Part shown: positions 37,829 through 48,927 of the stretch, piece by piece
Position numbering within the stretch: position 1 is the stretch's first letter
Layout: each line of letters starts with the position of its first letter
Assembly (NCBI GenBank): GCA_037447655.1
Contig: JBBHKE010001670.1
Coordinates: 100,972 to 164,971 of the forward strand
Direction: 5' to 3'
From: Zygnema cylindricum
Lineage: Eukaryota > Streptophyta > Zygnematophyceae > Zygnematales > Zygnemataceae
Length of the DNA: 64,000 nucleotides
Translations under genes and position numbers: made by a program
The notes under the pieces: model-generated
Database searches by the model: none
What the model was told of the DNA's origin: nothing
What the model saw: the letters and a program-made list of their open reading frames with translations, nothing else

Positions 37829-38253
37829 GAAATTCGCCTGGAAGAAAAGTTCGAACTATATATTTTCGTTTCGAAGCGCACTAATTGGCGATTTTAAATT
37901 CAACCGCTACAGTACAGTACGGTTTTGATGCGCATCGAATCGATTTCGATGCAAACTTGCAAAAGTTCGATGCGTCACGATACGATTTGGCGATGCGACG
38001 TTAAGTTTAAATATCGCACTGAAATGTTACCCTCATTGACTCATTCTAAAAAGTACGCACTAAATAAAGCACTGAATGCTATTGGGGTAAAGCAGAGGAT
38101 TAAAATTTGAAATGTATCACATCTGAACTCAAATCGAAGTAGAACCCTAATTCTCTGGAACACCTTTTCTCTCTCTTTCCCCCTCCCTCTCCCTCTCCCC
38201 CTCCCTCTCCCTCTCCCTCTCCCTCTCCCTCTCCCCATAAACCAAAAGAAGCC

Positions 38254-38453
38254 ATGGCTGCCATATTCCTTCGACGGGGTCAAAAATGCTCCTCTCTCCC
38301 CTCTTCTCCCTTCACCCCCTATTCCTCTCTCCAACGGCATAAATCCTTCCTCTCCCTCCCTCTCCCTCTCTCAAATTCTCTCTCTCTCTTAAACCCTCTC
38401 CTCTCCCCCCCCTCATATTCCACTAAAGACAAAACTACAGAAGGAAAATGCAT
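38254..38453 (+). other. Candidate first exon of the FolB gene
   Basis: An ATG in the favourable context gaagccatggctgcc follows a CT-rich leader (38160-38235), as is common for plant 5' leaders. The reading MAAIFLRRGQKCSS followed by a serine/leucine-rich, acid-free stretch looks like an organelle-targeting peptide. No donor joins it in phase to the FolB core exon with certainty. The strong donor-like gag/gtaaga at 38709/38710 is in the wrong phase for the acceptor at 41689. It could also be a separate small gene or no gene. Confidence 0.35.
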
Positions 38454-38463
38454 TTTTTTTTCC

Positions 38464-38821
38464 AAGGGGGAAGGAGGGGGAGGAGGGGGGGGAGGGAGGA
38501 GGAGGGAGAGGAGAGGGAGGAGGGGGAGGGGGAGGAGGGAAGGGTGTTCAAGTGGGGTTGGGGCAGAATTTAGGGTTTCTGGAAAGGGAGAGAGTTTTTG
38601 CACGTGTGGTGGAGAGAGGACAGAGAGCCACGTGTCAGATGGAGGGGAAGGGGTTCAGTTCCAGGGCGTCCGTACAGAGAGAGGATCAGGGAGGATTTAC
38701 ACGTGTGAGGTAAGAGGAGGAGAATTCGGGTTTTGGGGTAGAGGGAAGGGGAGGGAGGGACAGAAGGTAAGAGGGAGGAAGGGGGGAAGAAAATGAGGAA
38801 TTTGGTAGGGCAGTTTGAACT

Positions 38822-38893
<72 letters not shown>
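38464..38893. repeat. Segment duplicated at 31816-32276
   Basis: A purine-rich block (ggaggaggg repeats), then unique sequence with gccacgtgtcagatggaggg, then (CT)n from 38823. Its near-identical copy lies about 6.7 kb upstream. Confidence 0.8.
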
Positions 38894-38898
<5 letters not shown>

Positions 38899-41310
38899 CC
38901 CCTTCCCCTCTCCCTCCCTCCTTCATCTTCCCCCCTCCGATGTCCCTCACTTCCATTTTTTTTCCATCTTTCAAGCCTCCTCTCCCTCTACTTCTCCTTC
39001 TCCTTCTCCTTCTCCCTCTCCCTCTCCTTCTCTTTCTCTTTCCTCTCCTTCTCTTTCTCCTTCTCCCTCTCTCTCTTCTCCCTCTATTTCTCCTTCTCCT
39101 CTCCTTCACTTCCTTCTTCTCCTTCTCCCTCTCTTTCTCCCTCTCCTTCTCCCTCCTCTCCGCTCCTCCTTCTCCTTCACCTTCTCCTTCTCCCTCTCCT
39201 TCTCTTTCTCTTTCCTCTCCTTCTCTTTCTCCTTCTCCCTCTCTCTCTTCTCCCTCTACTTCTCCTTCTCCTTCTCCTTCTCCCTCTCCCTCTCCTTCTC
39301 TTTCTCTTTCCTCTCCTTCTCTTTCTCCTTCTCCCTCTCTCTCTTCTCCCTCTATTTCTCCTTCTCCTCTCCTTCACTTCCTTCTTCTCCTTCTCCCTCT
39401 CTTTCTCCCTCTCCTTCTCCCTCCTCTCCGCTCCTCCTTCTCCTTCACCTTCTCCTTCTCCCTCTCCTTCTCTTTCTCTTTCCTCTCCTTCTCTTTCTCC
39501 TTCTCCCTCTCTCTCTTCTCCCTCTACTTCTCCTTCTCCTCTCCTTCACTTCCTTCTTCTCCTTCTCCCTCTCTTTCTCCCTCTCCTTCTCCCTCCTCTC
39601 CGCTCCTCCTTCTCCTTCACCTTCTCCTTCTCCCTCTCCTTCTCTTTCTCTTTCCTCTCCTTCTCTTTCTCCTTCTCCCTCTCTCTCTTCTCCCTCTACT
39701 TCTCCTTCTCCTCTCCTTCACTTCCTTCTTCTCCTTCTCCCTCTCTTTCTCCCTCTCCTTCTCCCTCCTCTCCGCTCCTCCTTCTCCTTCACCTTCTCCT
39801 TCTCCCTCTCCTTCTCTTTCTCTTTCCTCTCCTTCTCTTTCTCCTTCTCCCTCTCTCTCTTCTCCCTCTACTTCTCCTTCTCCTCTCCTTCACTTCCTTC
39901 TTCTCCTTCTCCCTCTCTTTCTCCCTCTCCTTCTCCCTCCTCTCCGCTCCTCCTTCTCCTTCACCTTCTCCTTCTCCCTCTCCTTCTCTTTCTCTTTCCT
40001 CTCCTTCTCTTTCTCCTTCTCCCTCTCTCTCTTCTCCCTCTACTTCTCCTTCTCCTTCTCCTTCTCCCTCTCCCTCTCCTTCTCTTTCTCTTTCCTCTCC
40101 TTCTCTTTCTCCTTCTCCCTCTCTCTCTTCTCCCTCTATTTCTCCTTCTCCTCTCCTTCACTTCCTTCTTCTCCTTCTCCCTCTCTTTCTCCCTCTCCTT
40201 CTCCCTCCTCTCCGCTCCTCCTTCTCCTTCACCTTCTCCTTCTCCCTCTCCTTCTCTTTCTCTTTCCTCTCCTTCTCTTTCTCCTTCTCCCTCTCTCTCT
40301 TCTCCCTCTACTTCTCCTTCTCCTCTCCTTCACTTCCTTCTTCTCCTTCTCCCTCTCTTTCTCCCTCTCCTTCTCCCTCCTCTCCGCTCCTCCTTCTCCT
40401 TCACCTTCTCCTTCTCCCTCTCCTTCTCTTTCTCTTTCCTCTCCTTCTCTTTCTCCTTCTCCCTCTCTCTCTTCTCCCTCTACTTCTCCTTCTCCTCTCC
40501 TTCACTTCCTTCTTCTCCTTCTCCCTCTCTTTCTCCCTCCCTCCCTCCTTCCTTCCCTCCCTCCCTCCCTTCCTCTCCCCCTCCGTCCCTCCCTCCCTCC
40601 CTCCCTCCCTCTCTCTCCCTTCCTCTCTCTCTCTCTCCCTCTCCCCTTTCCCGTCTCCTTCCATCTTTCTCCCCCGATGTCCCTCACTTCCAATTTTTTT
40701 TCCATCTTTCAAGCCTCCTCTCCTTCTCCTTCTACTCTCTTCTCCCTCTCCTTCTCCTCTCCTTCACTTTCTCTTTCTCTTTCACTTTTCTCCTTCTGCT
40801 TCTCCCTCTCCTTCTCTTTCTCCTTCCCCCTCTTCTCTCTTCTCCGTTTACTTCTCCTTCTTCTCTCCTTCACTTCCTCCTTCTCCTTTTCCCTCTCCTT
40901 CTCTCTCCTCTCCGCTCCTTCTCCTTCTCCTTCTCCTTCTCTTTCTCCCCCTCCTTCTCTTTCCTCCACTCCTTCCTCTTCCTCCACTGTCCTTTATCTC
41001 CATTCATCCCTCTCTCTTTCCTCTTCTCTTCCTGTTTCTCCTCACTTTTCCCCCTCTCTCCTCTCTCGTCCCTCTCTCTGCCTTCTTCCCTTGATCTTCC
41101 CTATCTCCTTCTATCCCCTCTCTCTTCCCTCTCCCTTCCCTCTTCCTTCCTCTCTCACCTCTCTCACCCCTCTCTCTCACCTCTCTCGCCCCTCTTTCTC
41201 TGCTCTTGCCCCTCTCTTCCGTCTCATGCCCCTCTTCCCCCCACTTTCTCTCCTCTCTCTCTCTCCTCTCTCCCCTCTCCTTCCCTCCTCTTGATGTGGG
41301 GTCGATGGTT
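38823..41310. repeat. Pyrimidine tract of about 2.5 kb
   Basis: The plus strand is almost entirely C and T, with rare A or G. It includes (CT)n at 38823-38892 and the 172-bp minisatellite. It probably sits in an intron or upstream region of FolB. Confidence 0.9.
38990..40540. repeat. 172-bp pyrimidine minisatellite
   Basis: The marker cgctcctccttctccttcac recurs at 39161, 39429, 39601, 39773, 39945, 40213 and 40385. The spacing is 268, 172, 172, 172, 268 and 172. The two longer units contain an extra block of 96 bp. Units are nearly identical, which suggests recent expansion. Confidence 0.9.
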
Positions 41311-41465
41311 CTTTCGTCATGACAGGGACACTGAATGAATCCGTTCTTCTTTCTCTTCTCTCTTTCTCCCTCTCTTTCCCCTCTCTCCCCTTCCCTTCCC
41401 TCTCCTCTCTCCCCGCTCTCTTCTCTCCCGTCTCTCCCCTCTCCCGCTCCTCTCCCTTCCCCACC

Positions 41466-41625
41466 CGTCAAACGACCATACACGGCTTCCATAGAGAGAG
41501 AATTTTGGGCCAAAGGTTCCACTCCTCTCCTTCCTCCTCCTTCACACCCTCCTTCCCCTCCCCCTCTCCCTCCGCCTCTCCCTCCCCTCTCTCTCGCTCC
41601 CCTCAAGACAAAGCCGTCCTCCGCT
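41466..41625 (+). repeat. Decayed partial duplicate of the FolB core exon
   Basis: The sequence acacggcttccatagagaga...ttttgggccaaaggttcc resembles the true exon segment at 41723-41772 (cacggcttccacgg...ttttgggccaaaaattt). Near 41605 caagacaaagccgtcctccg resembles agagacaagctagtccttag at the exon start. The order is changed and the intervening sequence is pyrimidine-rich. Confidence 0.5.
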
Positions 41626-41689
41626 CCCTCCCTCCCTCTCCCCCTCCCTCTCCCCCTTTCTCCCTCAACCCCTCCTCCTCCTCCCCTAG

Positions 41690-42964
41690 AGACAAGCTAG
41701 TCCTTAGGGGGATGGTCTTCCACGGCTTCCACGGGGTTTTTGAGGCCGAGCGACTTTTGGGCCAAAAATTTAGAGTGGATGTGGACGCCCAGGTGGACCT
41801 GAGGAGAGGAGGAGAGACGGACCGACTCGAGGATTCTGTCAGTTACGCCGACATTTATATGTGAGGGAGAGGGAGAGGGAGAGGGAGATATATGTGTCTG
41901 TGTATATATGTATTTATATGTATTTATATGTATATGTATGTATGTATGTATATATGTATGTATCTCCCTCCCGTATATATATGTGTATATGTGTGTGTGT
42001 GTGTGTGTATGTGTATATATATCGTCTATATTTACGTAAACATATATCTTCATGTATGTATACATATGTCTACACGTATATGTAACTACATAGACTTTAT
42101 TTCCTTTGTTTGTCCTTGTGTGATTTTTGCAGATTTCAATACACATATTGTTCTTGTTTTTCCTGTCTTTACGTTCAAATACCTTAGTGTCAAATGCATC
42201 CTTCTAATATGTGTTTTTTCTTTTTGCTGTTTTGTTTTCTTCCTTGTTTTTTATTTTTTTCTGTTTCTGTTTTCGGTTTCCATTCCCCATTTTTCGTTCC
42301 CAATGTCTGTTCATTCTGCTAATTTTGTTTGTTTTTTTCTGTTTTTCTCCCCTTTTTTCTGATTTTATTTTATTTTTTCGCTCCTTTTTTCACTGGCAGG
42401 AAAGTGAAACAAATTGTTGAAGGTCCTCCCTTTCGTCTTCTAGAAACTCTCGCGACCGAAATTTGTCGTCAAATTTTTAAAAATTTTCAAAAAGTCAACA
42501 GTATTAGGGTTAGGGTTGGAAAACCTGAAGTATCGGTCCCAGGAGTCGTCGAATATTTGGGAGTCGATATCGTGAGACAAAGACAATATTTTATGACTTC
42601 GAGGAGCGAGAGAGGGAGAGAGCGTTGGAAAGGTGACGAAAACGAAATGAGAAGAGAGGGAGGGGGAGTGGGAGAGGGAGAGGGAGTGGGAGTGGGAGAG
42701 GGAGTGGGAGTGGGAGAGGGAGTGGGGGGGGGAGTGGGAGCGGGAGTAGGAGAGGGAATGGGAAAGGTAGCGGGAGAGGGACTGGGAGAGGAAGGAGGAG
42801 AGGAAGATGAAGGGGGAGTGGAAGAGAGAGAGGAAGGGGGAGAGGGAGTGGGAGGGGAAGGGGAAAAGGGAGGGAGAGAGGAAGGTGGAGAGAAAGTTAG
42901 GATCAAAAATTTGAAAGTGAAATATGTTGAGGGAGATACTTGGGATGAGTTGGCGAAGGAATGA
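41690..42964 (+). CDS. Dihydroneopterin aldolase (FolB), two core exons
   Basis: FolB converts 7,8-dihydroneopterin to 6-hydroxymethyl-dihydropterin and glycolaldehyde in folate synthesis. The first core exon follows a pyrimidine-rich acceptor ending cccctag and reads DKLVLRGMVFHGFHGVFEAE, then LLGQKFRVDVD and DSVSYADIY. It ends at 41860. The intron is 41861-42399 (gtgagg...ggcag). Splicing gives SYADIYMKVKQIVEGPPFRL, then LLETLATEICRQI, KPEVSVPGVVEYLGVDIVR, matching plant FolB to its usual C terminus near 42575. The frame then continues about 130 codons with glycine/glutamate/valine repeats to a stop at 42962-42964. That tail may be real, or a splice donor at 42631 (aag/gtgacg) may remove it. 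The upstream start is unresolved. Confidence 0.8.
41868..42090. repeat. GA then TATG/TATA/GT simple repeats in the FolB intron
   Basis: gggaga units just after the donor give way to tatgtatg, gtgtgtgt and tatata runs, then T-rich sequence up to the acceptor. Confidence 0.8.
42655..42800 (+). repeat. Hexamer repeat gggagt/gggaga in the FolB tail
   Basis: About 20 imperfect copies of a purine-rich hexamer. In the FolB frame they would encode alternating GV and GE pairs. Confidence 0.85.
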
Positions 42965-45200
42965 GATTAAGTGGGGTGGAGAGAGGGTTTGTCTTTTTTT
43001 TTTTGAAATTCTTAAATGTTTCAAAAGGTTTTAAAGGTTCAAAAGTTTGAAAAGGTTTAAAATTTTTAAAGTTTTGGAGAAGTTTGGAAAGTGTTGAAAG
43101 GTTTGGAAAGGATTTGATAGGTTTTTGGAGGGATGGATTGGAAAGTATCGAAAAAAAAGTGAGAGTTTTTTTTTTTTCTTTTTGAGAAGATTGAAAATAT
43201 TTTTGGAGGAATTCTAAAAGTTTTTAGGAGAGTCTGGATGAGAGGAATTTTAAATAATTGGAAAATAAAAAATTAAAGATGGGAGGATTTGAAAAGGATT
43301 GTCGAAGATTTGGAGGATTTAGAAAATTGGAAAATATGGGGCAATTGAAAATTTAGAAGTTTGGAAAATAAAGGAAAAAATAATTGTATAGAATATTAAG
43401 AAAAAAAAAGGGGGGTAATTTAGGAATAATTAATCAGAGCAAATCTTGCAGAAATTTGGTTAAGGGAGTGGAAAGTAAGAGAAAAAATAAAGTTGTTTTA
43501 ATAAAAAAAGTGGTTTTTGTGAAATGGTTTTGGAAAGACCACAATAATTTAAGGTTTTTAATAATGTACATAGTGATGTAATTTTTTTGGTGAGTTTTGG
43601 ATGTCCCAAAGGTTTGAGAAAACCAATTACAACAGAATATAACATATTCGAGTTATTTGAGAGTTAGTTATATATTACATAATTAGTGTTTGCCTCCCTA
43701 TCTATGCCTATATGAAGCAGTCGAACTGCTCGATAGCAGACAGTACACTCAACACGTGAAGCGCGCGCGCCTATCAGCAAATGAAATGCAAAAGTGCTAC
43801 AAGTACATTCCAATACATTGACCGACACCTGACCGAAATGTTGTAGGACCAAAAAACGAAACAACACTTAACAACTGGAAACCAAGCTAGATGTCTGACA
43901 CACAATAGTACTAAGTTGCGCATGGCCGATTCGATAATTTTCCCTCAGAATTTTATAAATATAGCAATCGTAATCTACGTCGGCGGTGTGACCTACGCCA
44001 TGATCGATTATTAGCGTTCGGGATTTTCTGCCCACTTGAAATATATTTTATCTGTGCACACCTGTCCGCTTCGATGAGATTGTCATGTGAGAATCTTGCC
44101 GCTCAACAGTGATCGTCAGATTAACAGGCCCAACAAGTACACCGAGAAAAAATATTTAACAGTAGATAGAGTCACCACAATGAAAAAAAAGCAGCAGCAA
44201 AATGCATTACATGTTCTTGAACGTTTTTTCCTCACAAAATCACTCTTTTTCTCCTTTCTCTACCTCTTTCGATACCTAGACACCACACCGTGTATCGTTA
44301 TTAGTGTTAATGTTCTTTTTGTCACTAACATGTCCTATTATAAAAAAATGATACGATAAGTTTGATGTTTCAATATCGAACGGTAAAAAGGCCCGATATA
44401 TTGCTCAGGGACCAAGAAAAACTATAGCAATATATTTTGTGGGAGATGGGGATACTTACTGTTTCAGTGCGGAAACAATTGTCAAAACGGATGGAGGGAC
44501 CTGGGGGGATGGTGGGTGTTGGGCTTTTGAAAACCCTTTGGCAAATCAGCATACTTAAATATCCCGATAATTATCGACCCGATACTCATTGCGATATATC
44601 GTAAATTTATCACAATATCAACTAACGGTAAATAAACAACGATACATATCTAATATCGGCAAAGACTCTCGATACACAACAGAACAGTACACTGTGTATC
44701 GCTATTACTGTTAATGTTTTTTCTGCCACTTAAAGCATCTTTTCTACATACACGATTGTCGGATTATGAATCGGATGGTTACGATTGAAAGCCAAGATCC
44801 TCACCTTCCGATTGGCGGTCTCCATGTGAAAATCGGACAAGTGTGTACGGAGAAAAGGTGTTTTAAGTGGCAAAAAAATATTAACACTAATAGCGATACA
44901 CTATAATAGAGTGTAGAGTTCCCAAGTACCAAAATACTAGAAACCAGTAAAACTGACGTACAACCAACGAAACATTCCTGATGCAAACTGACGAAAATTA
45001 GTCATAACAGCAAACTGAAACATGGAAAACAGAAGCAACTGACGCGCCGATTCACAATGCACCTAACAAAATATACGAATGAAATAAACAAATAGCAAAA
45101 TGAATCAAAATACTAAAGTAGAGTTTTAAGTCAATCTTCATACAAAATGGCAAACATTCAACGCCATGGGGTTTTTCTCATTACCATTAATCGTCAACTT
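42965..45200. other. No gene; purine-rich tract and diverged repeats
   Basis: 42990-43560 is A/G-rich on the plus strand, with many ttggaaa/ggtttgg repeats. A diverged type-D copy is at about 43992-44160 and a partial type D at 44282-44345. A possible type-J relict spans 44364-44684 (gatatattgctcagggacc...tctcgatacacaac). Confidence 0.4.
44690..44905. mobile_element. Type-D MITE, about 216 bp
   Basis: It starts cactgtgtatcgctattact and ends near ctaatagcgatacacta. The inner arms ccacttaaagcatcttttct and its complement near 44840-44870 can pair. Confidence 0.65.
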
Positions 45201-45279
45201 ATCAAATGAAAAACAGTACCATTAACTACCTAAACTATCTGAAAGAAGAAAAATAAAACTAATCTTGTCATCCATACAA

Positions 45280-46549
45280 TTACGATTCTCGGAACAAAAA
45301 CTCTCTAAGAGCCATCTCTTGTCTTGTTCTACCTTCAATTTTTGAACAACAATTCTTAATAAGGTATCGTAAAGCCAGATCTAGTCTATGATACATCCAC
45401 TTAAGCTGTTTTGGACTGCCACCACATAACTTCACAAAAAAAGTGAATCCCCAATCAGCGCCCCAGTAATGACGGAGCTCAGCATATTCATAAGGATTCT
45501 CACTATAATCATGAGTATGGCACACTTGTTTGTTAGGACAAACCGACTTATTCCCATCTTGAAAGTAAAGTATATGTACATGTGTCAAAGTAATATCAAA
45601 TCTAGTTTGTAGGATAGATTTCCCTTCTTTCATCTCTAGATCGTTCCATATATATTGTTCCAAAAATAATTTGCTAAAATTGTGACGAACAACACCTCGA
45701 GGAGTAAGCACTCGCCACTTTATGACTAATCCAGGAAACTCTTTGTAACCATTTAGAAATTCGGGTAAACAAGTTGGTACAGGCTCTTTAACAATTAAGT
45801 ATTCATCGTAATCAAAAAATGCCAACCAATCCATGGAGTCTTTTGCTTTGTTAAGACAATCATTGTTTGCCCCAAGTTGGTCATGACTATTTGGCCAGTC
45901 TCTTACTTCAACAAATCCGGCTTCAACAAACGGCTTCACAGCGTAGCGAAAAATGATCGTACGACCTCAAATTTGGCGGGGAATTCTCATAAATAAAAAC
46001 TTTCGATACCCCATGGAGCAAATCAAAAGACAACCATTTTTGGACAAACGGACCAGTGTCTCTTTGCAAGGAGCAAATACCCACAGTTGGCAATGTGACA
46101 TTTGTCACACATTGCCGATGTTTGCTCAATCGTTCTTGAAGATCTTCTGGAGATTTGATAATGTTTTCATGGTAATGACTTCTGTGAAATAAATCTCGAT
46201 TTCCAACAGTTAAACTGTCGATGACAAAATTTCCGACATCTTTCGCTTCTTCGTCGATTTCAAGAGATTCGATCGCTCTCTTTAGTGGAGCAACACAATC
46301 TAAATGTTTTTGGAGTTCCCAAGTAGAAGTGGATCCAGAAGTGGATTCAGATTCAAGAAATGAAACTCTTGGCTGAGAAGAAATTGATGTTTCTGAAAAT
46401 GGGAATACATATTTTGGCATAAAAAAAAGAAATAAACTTGTTCCTATGAGAATCAGAATCAAAATAGTGAAAACAAGTCGTTTTACGGTTACGTTGTTTT
46501 TTTGGAAATTTGAAACTGGGGACTGCGGAAGTAGATTGCCATTTACCAC
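45280..46549 (-). CDS. Glycosyltransferase family 92 (DUF23) protein, one frameshift
   Basis: GT92 enzymes add sugars, galactose in the characterised members, in the secretory pathway. The N terminus is a type II anchor: short basic cytoplasmic part, then RLVFTILILILIGTSLFLFF at about residues 24-43, then a stem. The catalytic part has VGICSLQRDTGPFVQKWLSF and SKVFIYENSPPN, then EVRDWPNSHDQLGANNDCLN, WLAFFDYDEYL with the metal-binding DxD, KWRVLTPRGVVRHN and LRHYWGADWGF. No introns are seen. The frame breaks at a five-base homopolymer (45949-45953, T on the coding strand): upstream reading enters a stop at 45923 while the family sequence continues in another frame. One base fewer there would restore continuity. 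This is either an assembly error or a young pseudogene. About 420 residues in total, normal for the family. Confidence 0.85.
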
Positions 46550-46653
46550 AGTGGAGTTTTGACTCTGGTAAGAGCCGAAAAAAGAAGAAAAGCAAAAACA
46601 AATACGGCTTTAGAAGAAAAATAAAATAAGGTTGAAGACTTTACGGATAATAG

Positions 46654-46660
46654 TTATATA
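46654..46660 (-). promoter_or_regulatory. Possible TATA box of the GT92 gene
   Basis: On the minus strand ggttatataacta gives a tatataa match about 105 bases before the start codon. It is supported only by position. Confidence 0.3.
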
Positions 46661-48032
46661 ACCTATTATAGATAATAGAATTACAAAATTTATAGAGAAG
46701 TGACACAAAGGTGTACATTTTCAGTTTAATAACTTCAACATTTTTGGAACCCTCACTGTATAGACCTAACTGATTCGGAAGAAAAAAATAAAACTAAAAT
46801 CTAAAAATAATTTACAAATAAGGAATCTTAAAAGTTTTGCTGGTTTTAAAAGGGATTAAAAACAAGAAATCACTCATTGGAAAACTTATTTCAACCATCT
46901 CAGGAAATTACAGGAGAGGGAAAAAAACAAAAAGATAAATTAGAAAAACTCAAGGAATGTGGGAAATTTATTTTAGAGGAAAAAAGGAGAAAAAAAATAA
47001 AAATAAGAAGAAAAAACGAGAAATTCTAAACGAAAAAATCCTCATGTGATCTACATTATTATTTGAAAGCATAGAAGTACATATATATATGTTTAACTAC
47101 ATTGTTGAAAAATATGGAAAAAAATGATTTTTTGATAATCTTTGCAATATTTTTTTAATACATTTAGTTTATGAAACATTTTGTGTTTTAGCTTCAAGGT
47201 GAATATTTTAGTACAACAATAGTTGGGTATTTTAAAATGTTAACAAATTTCGTTTTTTTAATGCAATATTACCTCCGGCATTTTCAAGAAAGTCTGGTCT
47301 CTAAAATTTTTGGACCTGAAAAAGAAATGCAAAACAAATCCAAAAAAATCAAAAGAAATTCAAGTGAGCGAAAATTCAAAATAATAAAAGAATAAAAAAT
47401 AAATAAAGTAAAAGCAAAAAAGACAACTGGGATTAAATAGAATAGAAATAAAAGGAAAAAAATAATAAAAGAAACACATCACATCACATCACATCCATAA
47501 TCACTGGATTTTTCCCCCTCTCTCTCCCTCTCTCTCCTTCACACTCCCTCTCACTCCCTCTCACTCCCTCCCTCCCTCCCTCCTCCCTCCTCCCTCCTCC
47601 CTCCTCCCTTCTCCGTCATCAAAATCCATTCTTGCCAGCGAATACTCTCTCTCTCTATCCCTTCTATCCTCACTTTATTCGTAGTTGAAATTTCCAACCG
47701 ATCTTTCTTTGTGCACTCCCGCTTTCCCCCTCCGACTTCTTCCCGTCTATCATACGGAAGTTCAAATAAATAATAATGTATAGTTTTCCGTGCGCCGACA
47801 ATTTGTTTTGGGAAATCTGGTACGAAAAAACACACAAAAGTAAGTACTGTACCGTACAGTACTGTAGTGAAAAATCCCGCGAAATTAAATTCCGTACCGT
47901 CCTTTACTGTAGTGAATTTTTTCGAAACAGGCTAACGGTAAGCCGACAAGTTCTTGCCGCAGTCATTATTCGGCGCGCATAGTACAATACTGTACTGTAC
48001 TGTTCGTCCGTACAGTGTAGTACAGTACTGTA
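46661..48032. other. No gene; A-rich and TC-rich simple sequence
   Basis: 46780-47480 is A-rich. 47484-47505 is (CATCA)n-like. 47515-47610 is CT-rich with (CCTCCCT)n. From 47840 to 48030 the words gtac and tactgtac are dense. No coding evidence. Confidence 0.5.
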
Positions 48033-48230
48033 CACCGTGAATCGTTATTAGACTAAAGAAATTATTAGTGTCAAAAATTAATTAGTGTCATTAATGCTAA
48101 TTTAGTGCCGGAAACGTGGCAGATTCTGGTCCACGTCCTTAAATAGTACAGTTTATTCTACTTAAGGTATCAATGTCAAAATTTTGGGGCGCCGATATAG
48201 AGTACATAAGTCTAATAACGATTCACGGTG
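48033..48230. mobile_element. Type-C MITE, 198 bp (array member 1)
   Basis: It starts caccgtgaatcgttattaga and ends ...taacgattcacggtg. The next element follows after ta-ctg-ta. Confidence 0.8.
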
Positions 48231-48237
48231 TACTGTA

Positions 48238-48434
48238 CACCGCCAATCGCTATTAGAGTCAAGGATTAAATAGCGTCAAAAAACAATTAGCGTTATTGAT
48301 TCTAATTTAGTACCTGAGACGTGGCAGATTATAATCCACGTACTTAAATAGCGATATTAATTGTATTTCAGGTTTATTTTTTTGAAAAAAGGGCACCGAA
48401 TTGGCGTTAAATACTCTAATAGCTATTGACGGTG
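48238..48434. mobile_element. Type-E-like MITE, 197 bp (array member 2)
   Basis: It starts caccgccaatcgctattaga and ends ...ctaatagctattgacggtg. Its interior shares gagacgtggcagattataat with type C and gggcaccgaattggcgtt with the outer element at 30905. Confidence 0.7.
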
Positions 48435-48436
48435 TA

Positions 48437-48925
48437 CACCGTGAATCGCTATTAGCGTAATAAAAAATATAGCGTAATGAAATAATTAGCGTACTTTACG
48501 GTAAATTGTGTTTTTTCGGGTACACCATGATACTAATTTATCATGTACTCTAATTTGTAAACTGCTTTGTAAAAAATTTCGGCACATAATATGTCCACAC
48601 TAAAACATGTAGATGTATGAAATTGTTCAAATCGTACGCCGTCGCGTTTTTTTGACATCTGCGTATGCCGGAAAATATTTACGCAATTATATATTATTAT
48701 ATTTTCTGTACTATTAAATTAAAAAAGGTACGAAATAGTACATATCTTATATTCCGTACACCACACTATTTAAAAGGACACTAAATTACAGTTATGAACC
48801 GTATTGAGCGGGGTACCTCAAATAACGTTCAGAAACATTTAGCGTACTTTATTCTATTTGAGAATTTGCCCCAAAAAAAGGGGTACCCCAGTTAGCGTCA
48901 TGTACGCTAATAGCGATTCACGGTG
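48437..48925 (+). mobile_element. Type-A MITE, 489 bp (array member 3)
   Basis: It starts caccgtgaatcgctattagc and ends ...gctaatagcgattcacggtg. It shares one TA with its neighbour on each side. The interior has gggtacaccatgatactaat, the shared module ccgtacaccacactattt and gagcggggtacctcaaataa. Confidence 0.85.
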
Positions 48926-48927
48926 TA

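Noticed and set aside
38793-41294. An 833-codon open frame rich in serine, leucine and phenylalanine
   Set aside because: It is the translation of the pyrimidine tract and minisatellite. All three plus frames lack stops in CT-rich DNA, and nothing in it resembles a protein domain.
41335-41689. Extension of FolB upstream to the ATG at 41319
   Set aside because: The stretch is almost pure pyrimidine with decayed exon copies. A splice acceptor at 41688-41689 is a better start for the conserved part.
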